Of a stretch of DNA of 20,589 nt, positions 15,234 to 20,589 are shown piece by piece (within the stretch, counting starts at the first letter, position 1; every line of letters begins with the position of its first letter). The translations under genes and the position numbers were made by a program. Location of the stretch: NCBI GenBank assembly GCA_903929845.1, contig CAIYWF010000325.1:1-20589 (forward strand), read 5' to 3'. Source of the stretch: an uncultured Chlorobiaceae bacterium (lineage in GTDB: Bacteria; Bacteroidota; Chlorobiia; Chlorobiales; Chlorobiaceae). Under the pieces are notes generated by a model, which saw nothing but the letters and a program-made list of their open reading frames with translations, was not told the DNA's origin and did no database searches.

Positions 15234-16655
15234 ATGACCACCTCCATCATCCTGCCAGAACAGGGATATCCAATTGCCGCGATTGCCACTCCAGTTGGTG
15301 TCGCAGCTCTTGCTGTGGTCCGTATCAGCGGCAAAGGGGTTTTCGATATTGCCCAGAAAGTGTTTCGTAAAAAAAACAACCCGAAATTCCGGTTTGAGCA
15401 GTCGAAGGGCTTCAGGGCTCATTTCGGTACCATTCATGACAACGAAGGACTGATTGACGAGGTGGTTGCCCTGGTGTTCCGCTCCCCCAACTCCTTTACC
15501 ATGGAGGATATGGTTGAGCTTAGTTGTCACGGCGGCCCGGTTGTGGTGAAACACATTTTGAAAGTGCTGCTTGACGAGGGGTGCAGATTGGCCGAGCCCG
15601 GAGAGTTTACCCGTAGGGCATTTCTTAACGGTCGCATTGATCTTTTACAGGCGGAGGCGATTGGTGAGATGATCCATGCCCGATCGGAATCAGCATTTCG
15701 AACTGCGGTCACCCAGATGCAGGGCACGCTTTCCCTCCAGCTCAATGCCATGCGGGAGCGGCTGCTCTGTTCATGCGCCCTTCTGGAGCTTGAGCTTGAT
15801 TTCAGTGAGGAGGAGGTTGAGTTCCAGAGCCGCAGCCAGCTTCAGGAAGAGCTTCGTCTTCTGCAGGGAGAGCTTTCCCTTCTTATAGACTCCTATCAGC
15901 ACGGCAGGCTGTTGAAGGAGGGGGTTGCGACGGTGATTGCCGGAAAGCCGAATGCCGGAAAGTCAACCTTGCTGAATGTCCTGCTTGGAGAGGAGCGCTC
16001 CATTGTGAGCCATAGGCCTGGCACGACACGTGACTATATCGAGGAGTGCTTTCTGCATGAAAAAACTATGTTCAGGCTCACCGATACGGCCGGTTTGCGC
16101 GAAGGAGGGGAGGAGATTGAACATGAAGGCATCCGGCGGAGTTACAAAAAAATTTCTGAAGCCGATCTTATTGTCTATCTCCTCGACATCAGCCTTAATG
16201 ATTATCTTGATGAAGTTTCTAGGATTCAAGAATTCCTTGAGCAGTACCCCGTCGCCCGTATGATTGTGGCTGCCAATAAAACCGACCTTACTTCAGAGTG
16301 CGAAGAGCGTCAGCAAAAGCTTCGGGCCGCGACCGGCTGCGAGGTTTGCGGCATATCCGCATCCAGGGGCGAAGGGCTTGGTGCGCTCAAGTCCCTCATG
16401 AGCAGTATGGCGGAAGGACTTGACAAACAGCATGAAGCAAGTGTTCTTGTTACCAGCCTGCGCCACTATCAAGCGCTTCGCAATGCCTCTGATGCCATCG
16501 ATAATGCACAAGCGCTTATAGACACTGGTGCCGGTACAGAGCTTGTCGCCTTTGAACTTCGTTCAGCGCTTGAATATATAGGGGAAATTACCGGGAAAGT
16601 GGTGAATGAGGATATTTTAAATATCATCTTTGATCGGTTCTGCATCGGAAAGTGA
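15234..16655 (+). CDS. mnmE: tRNA uridine-5-carboxymethylaminomethyl modification GTPase MnmE (TrmE)
   Basis: Together with MnmG, MnmE modifies U34 of certain tRNAs (cmnm5U), supporting accurate decoding. The 473-residue protein has the folate-binding N-terminal domain ('PIAAIATPVGVAALAVVRISG', 'VELSCHGGPVV', 'PGEFTRRAFLNGRIDLLQAE'). A G domain is inserted in the helical domain: G1 'GKPNAGKS' at 237-244, G2 'TTRD' at 264-267, G3 'DTAG' at 284-287 and G4 'NKTD' at 348-351. It ends in the diagnostic C-terminal 'FCIGK', whose Cys (C470) is needed for the reaction. Length and motifs are standard. It stands alone, divergent from mazG and convergent with ccsA, with a perfect hairpin just past its stop. 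Confidence 0.97.
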   Translation: MTTSIILPEQGYPIAAIATPVGVAALAVVRISGKGVFDIAQKVFRKKNNPKFRFEQSKGFRAHFGTIHDNEGLIDEVVALVFRSPNSFTMEDMVELSCHGGPVVVKHILKVLLDEGCRLAEPGEFTRRAFLNGRIDLLQAEAIGEMIHARSESAFRTAVTQMQGTLSLQLNAMRERLLCSCALLELELDFSEEEVEFQSRSQLQEELRLLQGELSLLIDSYQHGRLLKEGVATVIAGKPNAGKSTLLNVLLGEERSIVSHRPGTTRDYIEECFLHEKTMFRLTDTAGLREGGEEIEHEGIRRSYKKISEADLIVYLLDISLNDYLDEVSRIQEFLEQYPVARMIVAANKTDLTSECEERQQKLRAATGCEVCGISASRGEGLGALKSLMSSMAEGLDKQHEASVLVTSLRHYQALRNASDAIDNAQALIDTGAGTELVAFELRSALEYIGEITGKVVNEDILNIIFDRFCIGK

Positions 16656-16664
16656 ATGCCCTTG

Positions 16665-16699
16665 CCCTGCATAGCCACCATCCTTGGAGCTATGCAGGG
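16665..16699. terminator. Perfect 11-bp hairpin between convergent mnmE and ccsA
   Basis: CCCTGCATAGC at 16665-16675 is exactly complementary to GCTATGCAGGG at 16689-16699, with a 13-base loop. It lies between the stops of mnmE (16655) and ccsA (16708). On the + strand AAAATAT follows, so there is no T run in either direction. Placement and a perfect stem argue for a bidirectional terminator or a 3'-end stabilising structure. Confidence 0.6.
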
Positions 16700-16707
16700 A
16701 AAATATC

Positions 16708-17505
16708 TCAGCTTTGTGTGTAGGTGTGGACGCTGTTTTGCGCCGAGGGAAGGTAGTTGACACCGAACCAGCAGACCAGAAGCACAAGAAAGGCGAGAGC
16801 CAGATACCACTGGAGTTTGCCTTGGTCAATCTTGTAGCGTGAGGCATGAAGGTAACCGAGATAAGCCAGCCACGAGAGAAATGCCCATGTCTCTTTAGGA
16901 TCCCAGGTCCAGTAATGTCCCCAGGCCTCCTTCGCCCACATTGCGCCGAAGATCAGACCGAAAGAGAGCAGCACAAAACCAAGCAAGGCAAGATAGTGTG
17001 AGACCGATTCGCCGGACACATTTCCTTTTGACCGTAACTGCAGGTAGACGTTGTGCAATGCCGTAACAGAAGATGCGGCAAGCAGCACATATCCGACCAG
17101 ATAGACAACCACATGCGGAATAAACCATGGACTCTGCAGGGCTGGCATGAGGGTTTTGTCGAAGACTTCAGGATGAAGCATGTTGATGCCGAGAAAAAAT
17201 ACTGCAAGAGCCATGCAGTAGTATTTCAGCCACCCGATCTTCCAGCGGTACTCAACGAGAAATCCCACAAGCGGAATAAGAGCTGCATACCAGAGTCGTG
17301 TTTCGCCAAGCGTTCTGAGCGGAGGCCGGTCAAGAAGCACCCAGTAGTAAGCAATAAACCCCGCCATCACTAATGAACCTGCAAAAGAAAAAACCATCCC
17401 TGGTAGTTTCAGAGCAGGAGTTCTGATCGCGAGGAGGCTAAGAAGCATACCTGTCGCCCAGCAGGCAATGGCCACTATTGCGGCTGTGTTAAAATCAACG
17501 TTCAT
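16708..17505 (-). CDS. ccsA: Cytochrome c biogenesis protein CcsA/ResC (System II haem handling)
   Basis: An integral membrane protein of 265 residues with about eight hydrophobic segments. It carries the tryptophan-rich haem-handling WWD motif 'WGHYWTWDPKETWAF' at 195-209. The flanking histidines of this family are present: H131 ('IPHVVVYLVGY') and H260 in the C-terminal 'GVNYLPSAQNSVHTY'; 'RPPLRTLGETRLWYA' near 60-74 is also typical. With ResB/CcsB it exports haem and attaches it to CXXCH cysteines outside the cytoplasmic membrane. Its start overlaps the ccsB stop by 4 bases (ATGA), so the two are translationally coupled. The next gene beyond ccsB, across a long gap, encodes an exported CXXCH protein, a plausible client. 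Confidence 0.95.
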   Translation of the reverse strand: MNVDFNTAAIVAIACWATGMLLSLLAIRTPALKLPGMVFSFAGSLVMAGFIAYYWVLLDRPPLRTLGETRLWYAALIPLVGFLVEYRWKIGWLKYYCMALAVFFLGINMLHPEVFDKTLMPALQSPWFIPHVVVYLVGYVLLAASSVTALHNVYLQLRSKGNVSGESVSHYLALLGFVLLSFGLIFGAMWAKEAWGHYWTWDPKETWAFLSWLAYLGYLHASRYKIDQGKLQWYLALAFLVLLVCWFGVNYLPSAQNSVHTYTQS

Positions 17506-18740
17506 GCTGCCACCTCTTTTCGTTTAATGCCAGTCCAGAAAAACAGAATATTTCCTGCCATAATCATGAAAAATCCAAGATAAACTGCAGGTAGCCATGG
17601 ATCACGGATAACTTCAATAAGGCTGAGCTTCGACCAGCGTCCTGCTTTTTCATCGTAACCCATCTGGTAAAGCTTCCAGCCTTTAAAGTTTACAGGCTTG
17701 TTTACCTCAAGATTTGCCATGACGGCATGGCCCTGAGTATCCTGAACCGTTACCGCCGAACGGAAAGATTTAGGAGTGCCAGGCACCATGATGAGATAGA
17801 GGTTGCCCAGTTGTGCTGCATCTGGTCTCAACTTGGGGCTTCCTGTGCTGATCCACGCCTCGCGCTGTGTTGCGCCTGTGCTGATTCTCACTTTCGCATA
17901 AGGAATGCCTGTCGAGCGATCTGCTGGTTGTGGAATGCCCCCCTCTCCGGGAAGCGCACTTGGCATATAGTCGAGCACAAGAACCTCAATTCCATTCCAC
18001 GATGCCGTTGTGCCCTTTCGGACTTCAAGAGTTGTTTTGGACTTGTCCATCAGCAGCTTGTCGCTATGCGGATCATAGAGCAGAAGCTGGGGAGGATACT
18101 CCTCAAGGGAAAAGTCATGCAGAAAAACAGAAAAAGGGAGAGGCTGGGGAGTATCGCTCTCCATCGTATAGCCAAGGTTGCTGGCTTTACCCTCTTCAAT
18201 TGGCACAACAAGTCGCTGAAGATCAGCACTGCCAAAAATAGCGCATGAAAGTGCTATCCAGAATCCGGCGTGAAAAAGGATAAACTGAAGGTTCTGTACT
18301 TTAAAAGGGATGAGCTTCCATGAAAGTGACAGGCCGAGGTTGGCAAGAAAGAGGAGAACAACAAGCGCAAAAGGCCATCCTGAAAAGATCTTGTGTATCC
18401 CCAGTCTGGCAGGCAGTGAGCCTGATCGAACAGCTTCCTGTGGCAGAATCCCCCCGACCAATGAGAGAACGGCAATACCAAAAATAAGGCAAAGCCCGAG
18501 AGGAATCCCCCCAAACCATTTGACTGCGGGAGTGTTCCTGAAACCCAAACCGATGCTCAGTACCAAAACAGCAAAAACCGAAAGTGCTATGGCATTGAAC
18601 GGCAAGCGCGGCAGAGCTATGCCAGCTCCTGATGTGGCATATTCAATGATAAAACCCAAACAAAGAGCAACTGCCGTAAAAAGAGCAGATTCCCTGAACT
18701 CCCAGGGAGTCTGAAACCAGCGACGCCGGACAACTACCAT
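17502..18740 (-). CDS. ccsB: Cytochrome c biogenesis protein ResB/CcsB
   Basis: The partner of CcsA in System II cytochrome c maturation. The 412 residues have the ResB layout: about five N-terminal hydrophobic segments (roughly 18-36, 48-66, 78-98, 122-142, 150-172), a large soluble extracytoplasmic region (about 173-380), and a last membrane helix at 382-405 followed by a basic tail 'KRKEVAA'. A conserved-looking His sits in the fifth helix ('FILFHAGFW', H157). 'WKLYQMGYDE' near the end of the soluble region is typical of ResB. ATG 18740 has a short AGG about nine bases upstream. It is the first gene of the ccsB-ccsA pair, and a GC-rich hairpin lies in its leader. Confidence 0.92.
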   Translation of the reverse strand: MVVVRRRWFQTPWEFRESALFTAVALCLGFIIEYATSGAGIALPRLPFNAIALSVFAVLVLSIGLGFRNTPAVKWFGGIPLGLCLIFGIAVLSLVGGILPQEAVRSGSLPARLGIHKIFSGWPFALVVLLFLANLGLSLSWKLIPFKVQNLQFILFHAGFWIALSCAIFGSADLQRLVVPIEEGKASNLGYTMESDTPQPLPFSVFLHDFSLEEYPPQLLLYDPHSDKLLMDKSKTTLEVRKGTTASWNGIEVLVLDYMPSALPGEGGIPQPADRSTGIPYAKVRISTGATQREAWISTGSPKLRPDAAQLGNLYLIMVPGTPKSFRSAVTVQDTQGHAVMANLEVNKPVNFKGWKLYQMGYDEKAGRWSKLSLIEVIRDPWLPAVYLGFFMIMAGNILFFWTGIKRKEVAA

Positions 18741-18779
18741 AATAGACTACCTGAACTTTATTATTAATTAAAACTTCTG

Positions 18780-18806
18780 CGGGGCACGCACTCTTTATGC
18801 ACCCCG
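18780..18806. promoter_or_regulatory. GC-rich hairpin in the ccsB leader
   Basis: CGGGG at 18780-18784 pairs with CCCCG at 18802-18806, and inside it GCA pairs with TGC around a 7-base loop, leaving a small internal loop. It is a GC island in very AT-rich DNA, 40 bases upstream of the ccsB start. It could be an attenuator, a 5'-end mRNA stabiliser or a protein site; the sequence does not decide. Confidence 0.35.
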
Positions 18807-18876
18807 GGCATAATCGTAGCGGTTATCATTATACAGGAAATAAAGGCTATTCGTTTATCTGCACTTATCGTTTTTA

Positions 18877-18906
18877 TTGACACCAAGAAAACACATGGTG
18901 TAAATT
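18877..18906 (+). promoter_or_regulatory. Candidate sigma70-type promoter with an embedded 22-bp dyad
   Basis: TTGACA at 18877-18882, an 18-base spacer, then TAAATT at 18901-18906. Within the spacer region lies ACACCA-N10-TGGTGT (18880-18901), a perfect 6-bp dyad whose arms touch both hexamers, as an operator would. It points right, towards the cytochrome gene more than 700 bases away, so any transcript would have a long leader. Confidence 0.35.
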
Positions 18907-19121
18907 ATGGTCAATAGTGATGACAAATCATTTTATTTAAAGGAGATAAGAGAAGATAATTTTTTCTTCGGAAAGTTTATAATATACAGGAGCGGTTTTT
19001 GTTTCACAAGCAATCGTTAATTTTTTCTCTTGTCTATCCTGAAGGTTGAGCCGCTATGGACGATATCCTTTGAAGTAATATGGTTTCTGAAAATAAATAT
19101 GTGGTAAAAATGATAAAAGTA

Positions 19122-19149
19122 TTGACTCTTTATAAAGATTTTTTATATT
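19122..19149 (+). promoter_or_regulatory. Candidate sigma70-type promoter upstream of the cytochrome gene
   Basis: TTGACT at 19122-19127, 16 bases, then TATATT at 19144-19149. It is in the right orientation, about 490 bases before the ATG at 19639. In AT-rich DNA such matches arise by chance, so confidence is low. Confidence 0.3.
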
Positions 19150-19273
19150 TTTTGAGTGCTTAAAAGTAAAGGGTTTTTGCTCGCTGCAAAAGCAGCGTTC
19201 AAGGTTATTTCTTGTTTAAGTAACACCATTTGCTTTGTTTGTGTTTTTTATTTGCAAAAACAGTTAGCGATTG

Positions 19274-19287
19274 TTACATTTGTGTAA
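19274..19287. promoter_or_regulatory. Small dyad TTACA-N4-TGTAA, possible CRP/FNR-type site
   Basis: A perfect 5-bp inverted repeat with a 4-base spacer, embedded in the near-symmetrical TGTTACA-TTTG-TGTAAACA. Geometry is like that of the CRP/FNR regulator family, which often controls cytochrome genes, but the half-sites are not a known consensus to me. Confidence 0.22.
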
Positions 19288-19627
19288 ACACAGGGTTTGC
19301 TTCTAACCCTTATCCGCAAAGTCAATACCGGTTTATTCTATACTTTAGAAATTTTTATTTGGAAATCGGCCTTATTAGGTTTGGATAGTTTCGGGTGTTA
19401 CTTCCTTTTTATATACTTGAAAGGATATAATATCATTCCATTCTGTCCCTCCTTGTTGACTTAAGAATTGATAAGTTTTTTCTGTCAGGTTTTCTGCATA
19501 CTGGTCTTTGGTTAATCAAGGATTTGATGCGTTGGAAAAGGTTGTCATTTTGGCGAGTTGCCTTCATGCCTTCTCTTGGTTTTTGTATTTTGCAGAGTTA
19601 AAAATTATTCACCTTATCATCAAATAA

Positions 19628-19632
19628 CGGAG
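19628..19632 (+). promoter_or_regulatory. Ribosome binding site of the cytochrome gene
   Basis: CGGAG six bases before ATG 19639. It is the clearest Shine-Dalgarno in the window, fixes the start, and contrasts with the weak sites of most other genes here, suggesting strong translation. Confidence 0.65.
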
Positions 19633-19638
19633 TAGCTT

Positions 19639-20589
19639 ATGAGAAAACTGACTTTTGCATCTATTGCTTCAATTGCTATGGTTCCGGCTCTATTCTGGAG
19701 TCAGGACAGCTCCGCCGTACCGGCCTTTGCGCGAAAGTATCAGACTTCCTGTTATACTTGCCATTCAGGGTTCCCGAACAGGAATGCTTTTGGTGAAGCA
19801 TTCAAGAACAATGGCTATCGCTGGCCGGGCGGAGAGGAAGAGGATCATGCAAAACAGGAACCTGTAAAAATGGGAGCGGATGGCTGGAAAAAAACCTTCC
19901 CTGAATCACCTTGGCCTTCAGATATCCCTGGATTCGCTCCATTTGCGCTCTACCTTACCGGTCCTCTTGTAAATTATTCTGATCAGGTTAAAGACAACAA
20001 AAATAATACGACAACGCCGCAAACGCTGAACTGGGGAAGTTCTATTGATGCCCGCATTCTGTTTGGTGGTACACTTGGTGAACATCTTGGAGTGGTTGGT
20101 TCTCTTGAGGGGATAAACACTGGCACGACAGCGACCAACTTGCGGGCAGTATGGGCTTTTTCTCCTGGTGTCAATTTTAGCTTTGGTAATAGCGGATTCA
20201 GTGCTATTAGAGGATTGTCAACTCCGATCTCAGTCTATACAAACGTTCTTCCGAATGTGGGTGTAGGTCCCGAGTTTAATTATGTTGTAGGCAAGGAAGG
20301 CGGATTGAATGTTATTGTCGGAGCTGCTAGCGCTTCAGATGCTCCGAATGGAAGTTCCTTGAGTTATAGTACTAGTGTTAGTGATCCTGAGACTCTAGGG
20401 GCACCTGTAACTGCAAGGACAACAGCTACATCTACCAAAAACCTGACATATGCGAACAAGATTGGTGATATCGGCTACGTTCGTGTGAAATACAAGTTTT
20501 TTGGTGCTGGTTTGCTGAGTGGTGCTGGTGGTACCTATGGCAATGAGTATGTTGGTCTCGATAACAGTCTGGCGATTGGTGCAAGCGTG
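19639..20589 (+). CDS. Exported monoheme cytochrome with beta-strand-rich tail, Cyc2-like (3' end outside window)
   Basis: The open frame starts at ATG 19639, with a good ribosome site CGGAG at 19628-19632, and runs through the right edge (317 codons visible). A signal peptide covers about residues 1-26 (basic start, hydrophobic core, 'DSSA' before 'VPAFA'). One c-type haem motif, C38-Y-T-C41-H42, sits in 'AFARKYQTSCYTCHSGFP', followed by 'NAFGEAFKNNGYRW'. That PAFAR...CxxCH...FP...FG..FK..GY pattern is what I know from Cyc2-type outer-membrane cytochrome-porin fusions. An acidic and Lys-rich linker follows (65-90). From about 99 on, alternating hydrophobic/polar strands with Gly turns ('APFALYLTGPLVNYSD', 'SSIDARILFGG', 'VGPEFNYVVGKEGG', 'YVRVKYKFFGAGL') suggest a beta barrel. 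Haem would be attached by the nearby CcsA/CcsB system. A Cyc2 role in electron uptake, such as Fe(II) oxidation, is an inference; a plain cytochrome-like outer-membrane protein of other use is possible. Confidence 0.8.
   Translation, partial: MRKLTFASIASIAMVPALFWSQDSSAVPAFARKYQTSCYTCHSGFPNRNAFGEAFKNNGYRWPGGEEEDHAKQEPVKMGADGWKKTFPESPWPSDIPGFAPFALYLTGPLVNYSDQVKDNKNNTTTPQTLNWGSSIDARILFGGTLGEHLGVVGSLEGINTGTTATNLRAVWAFSPGVNFSFGNSGFSAIRGLSTPISVYTNVLPNVGVGPEFNYVVGKEGGLNVIVGAASASDAPNGSSLSYSTSVSDPETLGAPVTARTTATSTKNLTYANKIGDIGYVRVKYKFFGAGLLSGAGGTYGNEYVGLDNSLAIGASV

Larger units (their letters stand above)
18741..19638. other. Long AT-rich intergenic region upstream of the cytochrome gene
   Basis: About 900 bases with no credible protein gene in any frame and no tRNA-like element. 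Besides the sites listed separately, it holds a small hairpin CGCTGC-AAAA-GCAGCG at 19182-19197 and a TATAAT hexamer at 19426-19431 without a good -35. The density of T runs and short dyads suggests a complex promoter or long 5' leader for the gene at 19639, or an unrecognised small RNA. Confidence 0.5.

Noticed and set aside
18907..19020. 37-codon ORF 'MVNSDDKSFYLKEIRED...' just after the candidate promoter
   Set aside because: No ribosome binding site before its ATG, AT-rich chance composition and no recognisable family. Worth a conservation check only.
19080..19163. 27-codon ORF before the cytochrome gene
   Set aside because: Very short, no ribosome site, and overlaps a promoter-like element.
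1..20589. tRNA, rRNA, CRISPR array, insertion sequence or prophage genes
   Set aside because: Looked for cloverleaf arms, regularly spaced repeats, transposase and integrase motifs; none seen.

Overview
The window looks like a chromosome segment of a green sulfur bacterium (Chlorobiaceae, for example Chlorobium or Pelodictyon). This is an inference from gene content and protein style: a glgE plus treS-maltokinase pair, System II cytochrome c maturation, and a Cyc2-like monoheme cytochrome with a beta-rich tail. No marker gene here proves it. Base composition is moderate in the genes. It is clearly AT-richer in the first 400 bases and in the roughly 900-base gap before the last gene.

Layout. 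(1) 1-3671: the 3' end of a DUF1829-type protein, then an intact type I restriction subunit gene hsdR, both rightward. hsdM and hsdS are not in the window and presumably lie to the left. (2) 3887-5875: a five-TPR, SPINDLY/OGT-type glycosyltransferase. Its 3' end overlaps the oppositely transcribed M23 peptidase gene by 49 bases. (3) 8627 down to 5827, leftward: prfB, an ADPRibase-Mn-like phosphoesterase and an exported M23 peptidase. prfB carries the classical programmed +1 frameshift, so its true start is in another frame from the long ORF. (4) 8882-14239, rightward: glgE and a treS-maltokinase fusion, a near-complete trehalose-to-alpha-glucan route (trehalose to maltose to maltose-1-phosphate to 1,4-glucan). 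(5) 15109 down to 14300: mazG, convergent with treS across a hairpin. (6) 15234-16655: mnmE, convergent with the next operon across a perfect 11-bp hairpin. (7) 18740 down to 16708: ccsB(resB)-ccsA, the System II haem export and ligation pair, with a 4-base overlap. (8) 18741-19638: a long AT-rich intergenic region with promoter-like and dyad elements. (9) 19639 to the right edge: an exported CXXCH protein followed by beta-strand-rich sequence, reminiscent of Cyc2-type fused cytochrome-porins.

Working together: regions 7 and 9 make a plausible functional neighbourhood, since System II attaches haem to exported CXXCH proteins such as the last gene. Region 4 is a self-contained carbon-storage module. 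Region 1 is the edge of a defence locus. I do not see a clearly new multi-gene system. The best leads are the right-end cytochrome with its long upstream region, the DUF1829 gene next to hsdR, and the TPR glycosyltransferase. No tRNA, rRNA, IS element or CRISPR array is recognisable.
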